A stretch of DNA of 64,000 nucleotides from an uncultured Roseateles sp. (GCF_945956965.1 NZ_CAMFJS010000001.1:124001-188000), one strand, 5' to 3'; numbered from the stretch's first letter, positions 19,669 through 28,098 are shown. Numbers and translations are program-made. Notes: generated by a model from the letters alone, not told the origin.

Positions 19669-20247
19669 TCAGAAATGGAACCAGGCCAGCGCGCCCAGCG
19701 TGACGCCAAGGCCGCCCATCACCAGCGTGGCCCATTCCATCCAACGCTTTTTGGTCAGCAAGGCAATGGCGGCCAGGGCGATGGACACCTGCAAGGCCGT
19801 GGTGGCCTGGGCCCAGCGATGGTGCTCGTGCATCTGGGCTTCGCTCTTTTCGTCAAAGCTCTTGGACTCGGCTTCAAGCTTTTCAGCCGCGACCTTGATG
19901 TCGGCCTTCTCGCTCTTGTATCGGTCCAACTCCGCCAGGTATTTGGTCTTTTGGTTGGGGTCCAGCACCAGGGCTGCTGCCAACTCAGCCAGATTTTGCT
20001 TATTGCTCTTGGATTGGTAGAGCGCCCACTGATTGGCGGCCTCGGTCTTCTTGATGGCCGCATCGTTCTTGTACAGGCCGGCATTGGCTTGGGTGGCGCC
20101 GCCCATATAGGAGAACATCGCGCCCACCGTGGCCAAGACGGCGGTGATCACCGCCAGTTGGCCAGCCAGACCCTTGGGGTCATGTTGGCTGGCATGCTCC
20201 AACTCGTGGTCATGCGGGCCGTGTACGTGAAATCCATGTCCAGACAT
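19669..20247 (-). CDS. DUF4337-type membrane protein
   Basis: The 192-residue product has a His-rich N-terminus (MSGHGFHVHGPHDHELEHASQH) and one transmembrane helix near 30-52 (AVITAVLATVGAMFSYMGG). A long charged helical segment rich in Lys and Glu (about 60-140, probably coiled coil, periplasmic) follows. Two more helices close the protein (TALQVSIALAAIALL and LVMGGLGVTLGALAW). This order matches the DUF4337 family, whose function is unknown. GAGGA precedes the ATG. It may be co-transcribed with xth downstream. Confidence 0.75.
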   Translation of the reverse strand: MSGHGFHVHGPHDHELEHASQHDPKGLAGQLAVITAVLATVGAMFSYMGGATQANAGLYKNDAAIKKTEAANQWALYQSKSNKQNLAELAAALVLDPNQKTKYLAELDRYKSEKADIKVAAEKLEAESKSFDEKSEAQMHEHHRWAQATTALQVSIALAAIALLTKKRWMEWATLVMGGLGVTLGALAWFHF

Positions 20248-20403
20248 CGATCGTTCCTCAATAGTGCTAGGTGAATTGCCAGCGCTGCCGGGCCTGGAAG
20301 GGCGGAGCAGGGCTGTTCATATTGGAGCCGGGGTGGCAGTGCCAATCAAGGCGCCACGGCGTTTGCGAACTGCGCGCCGCTCATTTTGACGCGGCCGTGG
20401 CGT

Positions 20404-20913
20404 TCAGCGGCGCAGATAGCTGACGAAGTCATAGCGCCAGCCCTGCGCGCTTTTATGTTGATCCCGCGCGGTTTCGATGAACTGGCTGCGATCCCAGGCG
20501 GGGAAGAAGCTGTCGGCCTCGAACTCGGCGTCAATCTCGGTCAGCTCCAGACGGTGCGCCAGGGGCAGGGCCTGCGCATAAATATCGGCGCCGCCGATGA
20601 TGGAGACGCGCGCCTCCGCTTGGCAGGCCGCAAGCGCATCCTCCAGGCTGCCGAAGACCTCAGCACCGCTGAGTTGCAGATCAGCGCTGCGGCTCAAGAC
20701 CAGATTGCGCCGTGCGGGCAAGGGGCGGAATTTGACCGGCAGTGAGTCCCAGGTCTTGCGGCCCATGATCACCGGCGCCCCCAGGGTCAAGGCCTTGAAG
20801 CGGGCCATGTCCTCGGGCAAGCGCCAGAGCAAAGCATTGTCTCGCCCGATAGCGCCGTGACGCGCCACGCCCGCCACCAAGCTGATCTGCGGGCCATTCC
20901 CAAAGCCGCTCAT
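20404..20913 (-). CDS. folA: Dihydrofolate reductase
   Basis: The enzyme regenerates tetrahydrofolate with NADPH. The 169-residue protein shows [31 protein letters not shown] (substrate site, with catalytic acid in LPEDM), [12 protein letters not shown] and LVLSRSADL, and [13 protein letters not shown] near the cofactor site. It overlaps the end of thyA by ATGA, the common thyA-folA pairing in which dihydrofolate made by ThyA is reduced by FolA. Confidence 0.96.
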   Translation of the reverse strand: MSGFGNGPQISLVAGVARHGAIGRDNALLWRLPEDMARFKALTLGAPVIMGRKTWDSLPVKFRPLPARRNLVLSRSADLQLSGAEVFGSLEDALAACQAEARVSIIGGADIYAQALPLAHRLELTEIDAEFEADSFFPAWDRSQFIETARDQHKSAQGWRYDFVSYLRR

Positions 20914-21755
20914 ACGGCCACCGGCGCCTTGATGGCGGGGTGGTGTTCATAGTCTTGCAGCTCGAAATCCTCAAACTCGTAGTCGAAGATCGAGGCCGGG
21001 CGGCGCTTGATGTGCATGGTCGGGTAGGCAAAGGGCTGGCGGGCCAGCTGCGTTTGCACCTGCTCGGCATGGTTGCTGTAGATGTGGCAGTCGCCGCCGG
21101 TCCAAATAAAATCACCCAGGGCCAGATCGCACTGCTGGGCCAGCATCTGGGTCAGCAAGGCGTAGCTGGCGATGTTGAAGGGCACGCCGAGGAAGATGTC
21201 GGCGCTGCGCTGATAGAGCTGGCAAGACAGCTTGCCATCGGCCACATAGAACTGGAAAAAAGCGTGGCAAGGCATCAAAGCCATTTGGTCCAACTCAGCC
21301 ACATTCCAGGCGCTGACGATGATGCGGCGTGAATCCGGGTTGTGCTTGAGTTGCTTGACCACTTCGGCAATCTGGTCGATGTGGCTGCCGTCGGCCTTGG
21401 GCCAGCTGCGCCATTGCACGCCGTAAACCGGGCCTAAGCTGCCATCCTCACGGGCCCATTCGTCCCAGATCGTGCAGCCGCGCTCTTGCAGCCAGGCCAC
21501 ATTGGCGTCGCCACGCAGGAACCACAGCAATTCCAAAATGATGGACTTGAGGTGAACCTTTTTGGTCGTGACCAGCGGGAAACCTTCGTTCAGGTCAAAG
21601 CGCATCTGGTGACCAAAGACCGAACGCGTGCCGGTGCCGGTGCGGTCTTGTTTGAGCACCCCGTGCGTTTGAACATGGGCCATCAGGTCTTCGTATTGAC
21701 GGCGTACCGGGCGTTGGCCGGCGGGAATCAGGGGGCTAGGGATGCTGCTGCTCAT
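20910..21755 (-). CDS. thyA: Thymidylate synthase
   Basis: It converts dUMP to dTMP with methylene-tetrahydrofolate as methyl donor and reductant. The 281-residue protein has [19 protein letters not shown] at the start, the catalytic Cys163 in [38 protein letters not shown], and [12 protein letters not shown] near the end. Length and motifs are canonical. It is divergent from the small exported protein at 21797, with a short intergenic region. Confidence 0.97.
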   Translation of the reverse strand: MSSSIPSPLIPAGQRPVRRQYEDLMAHVQTHGVLKQDRTGTGTRSVFGHQMRFDLNEGFPLVTTKKVHLKSIILELLWFLRGDANVAWLQERGCTIWDEWAREDGSLGPVYGVQWRSWPKADGSHIDQIAEVVKQLKHNPDSRRIIVSAWNVAELDQMALMPCHAFFQFYVADGKLSCQLYQRSADIFLGVPFNIASYALLTQMLAQQCDLALGDFIWTGGDCHIYSNHAEQVQTQLARQPFAYPTMHIKRRPASIFDYEFEDFELQDYEHHPAIKAPVAV

Positions 21756-21796
21756 GGGCGCTGATTCTAGTGAGGTTTGCCGCTATCCTTGAGCGC

Positions 21797-22210
21797 ATGG
21801 GCCGCCATCAGGCCAGACGAACTCTCAGAGGTGACATCATCAAAACCAAACTCGCCACTCTTTTCCTGATCGCCGCCAGCAGCTTGAGCGCCCACGCCAC
21901 CGGCGAGCTCAAGGTCTTGCGGGACAACCCCTTTACCCGCTTCAATGCTGCGGACCAGGCGCTGCTGCAAGCCAGCATCGACAAAGCCCTGCTGGCCGAA
22001 GAGGACGGGCAAGAGCAGGCCTGGAAGAACGACAAGACCCGGGCGTCTGGCGCTGTCTGGGGTCTGGGCCGTTATCAGGACAAAGGCCAGCCCTGCCGCA
22101 AGCTGCGTGTCCGCAATCAGTTCGGCAAGATGATGAGCGAGGGTGAGTTCAAGTTCTGCAAAGTCCCGAGCGGGCAATGGAAACTGATCGGCCCTGATCT
22201 GGAGCCTTGA
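21797..22210 (+). CDS. Small exported protein of unknown function
   Basis: The family is not recognised with confidence. A signal-peptide-like segment (TKLATLFLIAASSLSAHA) is followed by about 105 mature residues with two cysteines (QPCRKLRV and EFKFCKVP) that could form a disulfide. The CRKLRVRN..GEFKFCK pattern recalls surface-antigen-like C-terminal domains. The start is uncertain: ATG 21797 has a poor ribosome site, a GTG lies at 21770, and an AGAGGTGA at 21827-21834 points to an ATC at 21839 that would give a neat signal peptide. The stop lies inside the first unit of a tandem repeat. Confidence 0.62.
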   Translation: MGRHQARRTLRGDIIKTKLATLFLIAASSLSAHATGELKVLRDNPFTRFNAADQALLQASIDKALLAEEDGQEQAWKNDKTRASGAVWGLGRYQDKGQPCRKLRVRNQFGKMMSEGEFKFCKVPSGQWKLIGPDLEP

Positions 22211-22264
22211 TCCAAGCCTTGATCCAAGCTTTGAGCCAAGCTTTGAGCCAAGCTTTGAGCCAAG
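22205..22264 (+). repeat. Five tandem 12-bp repeats
   Basis: Five contiguous 12-base units run from 22205 to 22264: two of CCTTGATCCAAG, then three of CTTTGAGCCAAG. The first unit contains the TGA stop of the preceding gene (22208-22210). The remaining gap to 22433 shows nothing supportable. Confidence 0.9.
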
Positions 22265-22432
22265 GGGCCCAGCCCGTCGATCAGGCTTGGCGCCATCGCC
22301 AATCGGTTTTCAAACTGCTGATCAATCGCGGTGCTTGTCGTTACCGCCGGCGCCTAGACCCCTAAGCCTGTGACGCGAGCTGACACAGAACGGCGCTAAG
22401 CTCCAGAGATTGAATGGAGCAGGAACTAGCGA

Positions 22433-24100
22433 ATGAATCAACACCCCGCGCGTGGTTTGAATTTGTTTTTTGAGGCAGGGCCAGGGCGTGCATGGGTCGG
22501 CGCAAAGGTGATGCCTTCTCTGTGCTTGGCAATTGCGGTGCTGACGTGCGCCCCGGCCGCTGTGGCGGCCGATCAGGCGCAGACCCCGCCAAGCAAGGGC
22601 GAATCAAACGGGGCGCTTGCCGCGAAGGCGCTGATGGTTGAAGGCACGGTGAGCTATCGCGAACGCATGGCCCTGCCGCCGAACGCGGTGCTGCAGGTCA
22701 GTGTGGAGGATGTGTCCTTGATGGATGCGCCGGCTAAGCTGCTGGCTCAGCACCAGCAAGTGCTGGGCGGCAAGCAAGTGCCGCTGGCCTTCGCAATCCC
22801 GGTGGCGCCTGAATTGCTGCAGGCGGGCCATCGCTACGGTGTTCGCGCCACCATCATGGTTGATGGGCAGCTGCGCTTCACCAGCACCAGCCACTATCCG
22901 GTGCTGACGCCTGGGCCCCCCCATCGCCATGAGCTATTGCTGCAGGCCGTTCGCCCGCGGCCGGTTGAGGCTGCTGGCGCGGCCAGCTTGGGCGCTGATC
23001 TGGGCTTTGCCCTGCCGGCCAGCTTTGCCGGAATCGCGCCCTGTGCCGATTGCCAAGGCATTTCCCAAACCCTGACGCTCAGACCCGACGGGCTTTACCG
23101 CTTGCGCAGCCTCTATCTTGGCAAGCCTGCCGGCCCGTTTATGGAGCATGGCCGCTGGAGCAGCCAGGACAGTGGCAAGAAGCTGCTTCTGCGTTCAGGC
23201 AATTCGCAGCGCGTTCTGGCTTTGAGCAAGCCCGCTGGCGCGCAAGCGATTGAGTTGAGCTGGTTGAGTCTTGAGGGCAAGCCCATCGAGTCGGCAGCTG
23301 CCCAAGCGCTGCGGCCTTTGTCCCAGGTCGATCCCATCGTTGAGACCTTGCGTTGGCGAGGTGAGTTGCAATGGCGCGGCGCGGCCGCTGAGTTCAGCGA
23401 TTGCGATAGCGGCCTGCGTTGGCCGGTGGCCCCCGCTTCGGCTGCCTTCAGCGCGCTGAAGGAGGAATTCAAGCGATTGCGCGGCGGGTCAGAAGCGCCT
23501 TTGCTGCTGCAAGTTGATGCCCGATTACAGGGCGAGGGCAGCCGACCGGCCGGCGCGGGTGAGCAACTTTGGGTGGATCAGTTGCTCAGCGCCGAGACCG
23601 ATGGCCGCTGCGGCGTCAGGGCCGTCTTGAAAGCGCCGCCCGACTATCAAAGCAGCGGCGCCGCGCCCTTGGCGTCTTCAGCGTCTTCGGTGGCCGCCTC
23701 AGCTGCGCCGCTTGACCCGGCTGCGGCGAGTTCAGCATCCGCCACCCTGATCAACACCTACTGGAAGCTGCTGGAGCTCAATGGCAAGGCGCTGCCTCGT
23801 CCCGGTGAGCGAGGCCGCGAGGTGCAGATCACTTTGCATGAGCAAGATCAGCGCTTAGCCGGCTTTTCAGGGTGCAACCGATTGATGGGCAGCTACCGCT
23901 TGGGCGAAGCCGGGCAACTCAAGTTCGGCCAGCTGGCCGGCACCATGATGGCCTGCCCGCCGGCGGCCATGGCGTTGGAGCAGCAAGTGCATGCCATGCT
24001 GGCCGAGGTGGCGAGCTTCCGGCTGCAAGGCCAGCAGCTGGCATTGTTGAATTCGGCCCAGCAAGTTCTGGCCCGTTTTGAGGCGGTGTACTTGCGTTAA
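22433..24100 (+). CDS. Exported YbaY / NlpE / META (HslJ) triple-domain protein
   Basis: The 555-residue product appears to fuse three envelope-stress-related domains. After a signal segment (LCLAIAVLTCAPAAVAADQ) comes a YbaY-like domain (about 65-165: GTVSYRERMALPPNAVLQVSVEDVS). Next is an NlpE N-terminal-like domain from about 190, with CADC at 204-207 and a DGLYRLRSLYLG strand. After an Ala/Ser linker comes a META/HslJ domain from about 440 (NTYWKLLELNGKAL, SGCNRLMGSYRL, MMACPPAAMALEQQ). NlpE and HslJ are linked to copper and envelope stress or novobiocin resistance in E. coli; the role here is inference. AGGA lies nine bases before the ATG. Confidence 0.75.
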   Translation: MNQHPARGLNLFFEAGPGRAWVGAKVMPSLCLAIAVLTCAPAAVAADQAQTPPSKGESNGALAAKALMVEGTVSYRERMALPPNAVLQVSVEDVSLMDAPAKLLAQHQQVLGGKQVPLAFAIPVAPELLQAGHRYGVRATIMVDGQLRFTSTSHYPVLTPGPPHRHELLLQAVRPRPVEAAGAASLGADLGFALPASFAGIAPCADCQGISQTLTLRPDGLYRLRSLYLGKPAGPFMEHGRWSSQDSGKKLLLRSGNSQRVLALSKPAGAQAIELSWLSLEGKPIESAAAQALRPLSQVDPIVETLRWRGELQWRGAAAEFSDCDSGLRWPVAPASAAFSALKEEFKRLRGGSEAPLLLQVDARLQGEGSRPAGAGEQLWVDQLLSAETDGRCGVRAVLKAPPDYQSSGAAPLASSASSVAASAAPLDPAAASSASATLINTYWKLLELNGKALPRPGERGREVQITLHEQDQRLAGFSGCNRLMGSYRLGEAGQLKFGQLAGTMMACPPAAMALEQQVHAMLAEVASFRLQGQQLALLNSAQQVLARFEAVYLR

Positions 24101-24186
24101 GCTTTTGTTGTTTGGTGATGAATCATCCAGGCGCGCCCAGAGCGGCGTTGCCCGAAGAGCACATTTTTTTACTGGGAGTTTTTGCA

Positions 24187-24804
24187 ATGACAAGTATTTC
24201 TTCGCGCGTGAAAGCGGTGAGCCTAGCCTTGGCCCTGGTGGGTAGTGTGGCCTTGCCAGGTTTGGCACAGGCGCAAGCCAGCGCAGGCGTGGCCACCGTG
24301 TCGACCGACACGGTTCGCGCCAAAGGTGGCGAATTCGAACTGCACGCCAAAGTGGTCGAGCTGGATCAGGCGCAGCGCAGCATTGTTTTGCGCACCAAGC
24401 AGGGCAAGCTCTTGAGCGTGGATGTGCCGGCCTCGATTCCTAACTTCGAGCAATTGCGGGTGGGTGATGGCCTGGTGATTCGCTACGCCGCCGCTGTGGC
24501 GATGGAACTGGAGCCGCTGTCCAAGACCACCGGCATCCGCGAGAAGGTCGAGTCCATGACCGACGGCAAGAGCAATGTGGGCGGCTTGCCCGGCGCTGTG
24601 GCCGGCCGCAAGGTTGAGGTCTTGGCGGTGGTAGAGGGCATTGACCGCCAGGCGCGCACCGTCAAGCTGCGTGGCGTCAAGCGCATCCTCACGGTCAAGG
24701 CTCCGGACAATGTTGATCTGGCCAAGATCAAGATCGGCCAGGAAGTGCGTGCCGTGTTCATCGAGGCCGCCGCTGTCAGCGTGGAACGCCGCGCCGTCAA
24801 GTAA
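24187..24804 (+). CDS. Periplasmic protein of unknown function
   Basis: I do not recognise the family. The 205 residues start with a Sec signal (VKAVSLALALVGSVALPGLAQAQA). The mature part has two similar beta-rich units: ELHAKVVELDQAQRSIVLRTKQGK and EVLAVVEGIDRQARTVKLRGVKR, each followed by a V-x-V/P strand and a K-I/L-x-V/I-G-x-x segment. This suggests a duplicated small beta-barrel. GGGAG precedes the ATG at 24187; an upstream in-frame start at 24112 would put the signal too far inside. It lies 86 bases after the META-domain gene and 30 before a DUF4136 lipoprotein gene. Confidence 0.7.
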   Translation: MTSISSRVKAVSLALALVGSVALPGLAQAQASAGVATVSTDTVRAKGGEFELHAKVVELDQAQRSIVLRTKQGKLLSVDVPASIPNFEQLRVGDGLVIRYAAAVAMELEPLSKTTGIREKVESMTDGKSNVGGLPGAVAGRKVEVLAVVEGIDRQARTVKLRGVKRILTVKAPDNVDLAKIKIGQEVRAVFIEAAAVSVERRAVK

Positions 24805-24834
24805 ATCACCGAGCGTTTGAAGGAGAGCCTTGTC

Positions 24835-25452
24835 ATGACAAGCACCGCGTCCAAGTTTTCCATTTCCTCCCTGCTGAGCGCCGGACTGCTGGCGACCGGC
24901 CTGTTGTTGACGGGCTGCGCCAGTGGCCCCTCGGTCAAGTCAAATGCCGCTCAAGGCACCGACTTCGCCGGCTACAAAACCTTTGGCTTTGCCTCGCCGC
25001 TGGGCACCGACAAAGGGGGCTACCAAAGCATCGTGTCGCAGTACCTGAAGGCCGCCTCGCAGCGCGAGCTGGAAGCGCGTGGCCTGAAGTACGACGCCAA
25101 TGCGCCGCAGCTCTTGATCAATTTCAACGCGGCCTTGAACGACAAGCTCATGGTGACCAGTATGCCCACCATGAGCATGGGCATGGGCCGCAGCTACTAC
25201 GGCTATCGCTCGGGCATGTACTCGACCTGGCCGATGTATCAGGATCAGGTCAGCAGCTACAAGGAAGGCACGCTCAATGTCGACCTGATCGACGCGGCCC
25301 GCAAGCAGATGGTCTGGGAGGCCGTGGTCACTGACAGCGTCACCCAAAAAGACATTGATCAGCTGAAGCAAGCCATCGACATCGCGGTGGCCGCCGCCTT
25401 CGCCAAGTTCCCGCTGCCGGCCACGGCGCCGGTGCCGGCGCAGTCCAAGTAA
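24835..25452 (+). CDS. DUF4136-type lipoprotein
   Basis: The 205-residue product has a lipobox LTGC with lipidation at Cys28. Its mature domain is typical of DUF4136: FAGYKTFGFASPLG near the start, ELEARGLKYDANAPQLLINFNAALND in the middle, and GTLNVDLIDAARKQMVWEAVVTDSV near the end. The central stretch is Met/Tyr/Ser-rich (MPTMSMGMGRSYYGYRSGMY). The family is periplasm-facing and of unknown function. AAGGAGAG precedes the ATG. It probably ends the transcript begun by the two preceding exported proteins. Confidence 0.85.
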   Translation: MTSTASKFSISSLLSAGLLATGLLLTGCASGPSVKSNAAQGTDFAGYKTFGFASPLGTDKGGYQSIVSQYLKAASQRELEARGLKYDANAPQLLINFNAALNDKLMVTSMPTMSMGMGRSYYGYRSGMYSTWPMYQDQVSSYKEGTLNVDLIDAARKQMVWEAVVTDSVTQKDIDQLKQAIDIAVAAAFAKFPLPATAPVPAQSK

Positions 25453-25473
25453 GTCGAAAAATCTCGGCGTCCG

Positions 25474-25515
25474 CCGGGGTTTGAGTCGTATTCCGACTTG
25501 AACCCCGGTTTTTTT
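25474..25515 (+). terminator. Strong intrinsic terminator
   Basis: A 15-pair stem (arms 25474-25488 and 25494-25508, two G-T wobbles) with a TATTC loop is followed by seven T residues. It is 22 bases after the DUF4136 stop codon. It is the clearest terminator in this part of the window. Confidence 0.92.
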
Positions 25516-25627
25516 CGTTCTTGCCAAGGGCGATGGCGCGGCGAAGGGCCAAAAATCGCGTCCAATGCGCTTCTTGCGGCCAAGGCGTCATTTGCGCCTG
25601 CCGGCTTTTCCCGAACCACCATCCATC

Positions 25628-26092
25628 ATGACTTTCAAACGACTGATTCTTCCCCTGCTTGTGCTGGTGCTGCTGATCGCGGCGTATTTCGCCTTCGTGC
25701 TGAACTGGAGCTACTCTTCGGGCGAGCGCGCCGGTTGGATTCAAAAGCTCTCCTACAAGGGCTGGATTTGCAAAACTTGGGAAGGCGAAGTTGCGTTGGT
25801 TTCCCTGCCCGGCACCTCGCAGGTTGAAAAGTTTTACTTCACGGTGCGCGATGACAAGGTCGCCGCTGAGCTCAATGCCCTCATGGGCAGCCGGGTAGCG
25901 CTGCACTACGAACAGAAGGTGGGCCTGCCCACCAGCTGTTTCGGTGAGACACGCAATTACGTGACCGCTGTGACGGCCACCAATGAAATCTCGATCACCC
26001 CCGGCGTGGTGGTGCAGACCCGCGAAGCTCAGGCGGCCGATCAAGCAGCCGCTGCGGCAGCCAGTGCAGCCACAGCCGCCAGCGGCCAATAA
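25628..26092 (+). CDS. Membrane-anchored protein of unknown function
   Basis: The 154-residue protein has one N-terminal transmembrane helix (LILPLLVLVLLIAAYFAFVL) followed by LNWSYSSGERAGWIQKLSYKGWICKTWEGEVAL, a segment conserved in a betaproteobacterial family often misnamed 6-phosphogluconate dehydrogenase. It has no Rossmann fold and cannot be that enzyme. Two cysteines (ICKTWEG and PTSCFGETRNY) may pair. The tail is Ala-rich. I chose the ATG at 25628 because the upstream start at 25565 adds a basic stretch before the helix. Function unknown. Confidence 0.75.
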   Translation: MTFKRLILPLLVLVLLIAAYFAFVLNWSYSSGERAGWIQKLSYKGWICKTWEGEVALVSLPGTSQVEKFYFTVRDDKVAAELNALMGSRVALHYEQKVGLPTSCFGETRNYVTAVTATNEISITPGVVVQTREAQAADQAAAAAASAATAASGQ

Positions 26093-26114
26093 GCGCGCGA
26101 CTCTGAGCGCGCTT
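26091..26114. terminator. Bidirectional hairpin between convergent genes
   Basis: AAGCGCGC (26091-26098) and GCGCGCTT (26107-26114) form a perfect eight-pair stem that overlaps the stop of the plus-strand gene and ends two bases before the stop of the minus-strand ABC transporter. It could end both transcripts; the T runs are short. Confidence 0.5.
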
Positions 26115-26116
26115 GC

Positions 26117-27952
26117 TCAGTTCCCCGCCTCAAACTGCAGCGCCGCCAGGCGGGCATAGAGCCCGCCTTTTGCTGTGAGCTCGGCATGCGTGCCTTGCTC
26201 GACGATGCGGCCATGCTCCATCACCACGATGCGGTCAGCCCGCTGCACGGTGGCCAGTCGGTGCGCGATCACCAGCGTCGTGCGGTCTTGCATGGCGGCC
26301 TCAAGGGCGGCTTGCACCATGCGTTCGCTTTCGGCGTCAAGCGCGCTGGTGGCTTCGTCCAGCAGCAGCAAGGGCGGGTTCTTCAGCATCGCGCGCGCAA
26401 TGCTGATGCGCTGACGCTGGCCGCCGGATAGGCGCACGCCGCGTTCACCCAAAAAGGTTTGGTAGCCCTCGGGCAGGGCGCGGATGAATTCATCGGCAAA
26501 GGCGGCTTTGGCTGCGGCCATCACTTGCTCATCGCTCGCATCGGGCCGGCCGTAGCGGATGTTTTCCAGCGCGCTGCTGGAGAAGATCACGCTGTCTTGC
26601 GGCACCAGGCCGATGCTGCCGCGTAAATCATGCAAGCTCAATTGCTGGGTGTTGACGCCGTTGAGCAAGACCTGACCCTGCTGCGCATCGTAAAAGCGCA
26701 AGAGCAGCTGGAAGACCGTGCTCTTGCCCGCGCCACTGGGGCCAACCAGGGCCACGGTTTCACCCGGCGCGATGTCTAGATTGAAGTCCTGCAGCGCCGC
26801 TTGCTGGGGGCGGGAAGGGTAGTTGAACTGCAAGTTCTGCAAACGCAGCGCCGTGCCGCCCGCCAACTGGGGCAAGGGCAGGGGCTGGGCAGGTTCGGCC
26901 ACCGGGGATCGGCTGGCCAGCAATTCCATCAAACGCTCGGTGGCGCCGGCGGCCCGCAGCACATCGCCGTAGACCTCGGCCAGGACGGCCACGCTGCTGA
27001 CCATCAAGATGGCGTAGACCACCGATTGGCCCAGATGGCCGGCAGTGATGCGCCCGGCCATCACCGCCTGGGTGCCGATGTACAAGCCCCACAGCAGGGC
27101 CGCAAAAGTGGCGGTGATGATGAAGGCCACCAGCCCGGCACGCATCTTGGTGCGCTTGCGCGCCGTCTCGAAGGCGTTCTCGCTGGCCTGGGCAAAGCGG
27201 CTGGCTTCGCCGATTTCCTGGGTGTAGCTTTGCACCACCGGCACGGCATTGAGCACCTCGGCGGCAATTGCACTGGTGTCGGCCACCCGGTCCTGGCTGG
27301 CGCGGCTGAGTTTGCGCACCCGGCGGCCAATGTAGACGGCGGGCACCACCACCAGCACCAAGATGCCCAGCACTTGCAGCATCACGACCGGGTTGGTGGC
27401 CACCAGCATGGCCATGGCGCCCACACCCATCACCAGGCTGCGCAGGCCCATGGAGAAGCTCGAACCGACCACGGTTTGCACCACGGTCGTATCGGTGGTG
27501 ATGCGGCTCAGCACCTCGCCGGTTTGGGTGGTTTCAAAAAACTCGGGGCTTTGGCGGATGACATGGCTGTAAACCGCGTTGCGCAGGTCGGCCGTGACCC
27601 GCTCACCCAGCCAGGTCACCATATAAAAGCGCAGTGCTGAGAACACCCCCAGGGCCGCGCCCACGCCGAACAGGGCCATGAAGTGCTCACGCATGGCCAT
27701 CAAGCGGCTGCCCGGGTCGCCGCTGACCATGCCCTGGTCCACCAAGCCACGCAGCGCCAGTGGGAAAGCCAGGGTGGCCAATGCGGCCAGCGTGAGGAAG
27801 AGCAGGGCGGTGGCGATGCGCCAGCGGTAGGGCCGCAAGAAGGGCGCCAAGCCGCTCAGCGATCGTGGCTTGCCGGTGGGCTTGACGCCGGTATTCGCTT
27901 GGCTGGTGGACAGGGGGGCGGAGTTGCTCAGGGCGGGGGTGGATGCAGGCAT
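26117..27952 (-). CDS. ABC exporter half-transporter (MsbA/multidrug type)
   Basis: The 611-residue protein fuses a six-helix exporter membrane domain (about 45-340) to an ATPase domain. Walker A GPSGAGKST starts at residue 404, followed by the Q-loop (GLVPQDSVIFSSS), signature LSGGQRQRISIARA, Walker B LLLLDEATSALD and the H-loop IAHRLATV. Such proteins work as homodimers exporting lipids or drugs. The start at 27952 puts about 40 flexible residues before the first helix. It is divergent from the marR-emr operon and shares its 146-base promoter region, so it might be under the same regulator. Confidence 0.9.
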   Translation of the reverse strand: MPASTPALSNSAPLSTSQANTGVKPTGKPRSLSGLAPFLRPYRWRIATALLFLTLAALATLAFPLALRGLVDQGMVSGDPGSRLMAMREHFMALFGVGAALGVFSALRFYMVTWLGERVTADLRNAVYSHVIRQSPEFFETTQTGEVLSRITTDTTVVQTVVGSSFSMGLRSLVMGVGAMAMLVATNPVVMLQVLGILVLVVVPAVYIGRRVRKLSRASQDRVADTSAIAAEVLNAVPVVQSYTQEIGEASRFAQASENAFETARKRTKMRAGLVAFIITATFAALLWGLYIGTQAVMAGRITAGHLGQSVVYAILMVSSVAVLAEVYGDVLRAAGATERLMELLASRSPVAEPAQPLPLPQLAGGTALRLQNLQFNYPSRPQQAALQDFNLDIAPGETVALVGPSGAGKSTVFQLLLRFYDAQQGQVLLNGVNTQQLSLHDLRGSIGLVPQDSVIFSSSALENIRYGRPDASDEQVMAAAKAAFADEFIRALPEGYQTFLGERGVRLSGGQRQRISIARAMLKNPPLLLLDEATSALDAESERMVQAALEAAMQDRTTLVIAHRLATVQRADRIVVMEHGRIVEQGTHAELTAKGGLYARLAALQFEAGN

Positions 27953-28039
27953 GGGCGCAGTTTAGGGGCCAGCCCGTGACCTTGTGCTGAGGGCATGGCG
28001 CAGAAACCCTACGCGCGTGTTTGACTTGAAATAATTGCA

Positions 28040-28068
28040 TTGACAATGATTGCCTAGGCAACTAAATT
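28040..28068 (+). promoter_or_regulatory. Promoter of the marR-emr efflux operon with an operator in its spacer
   Basis: TTGACA (28040-28045) and TAAATT (28063-28068) are separated by 17 bases. The spacer contains the perfect palindrome TTGCCTAGGCAA at 28050-28061. A repressor bound there would block RNA polymerase, the usual arrangement for MarR autoregulation. The predicted start is about 25 bases before the marR GTG. Confidence 0.7.
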
Positions 28069-28098
28069 GCGTGCCTTGCCAAACAAGCGCCTGCCGCC

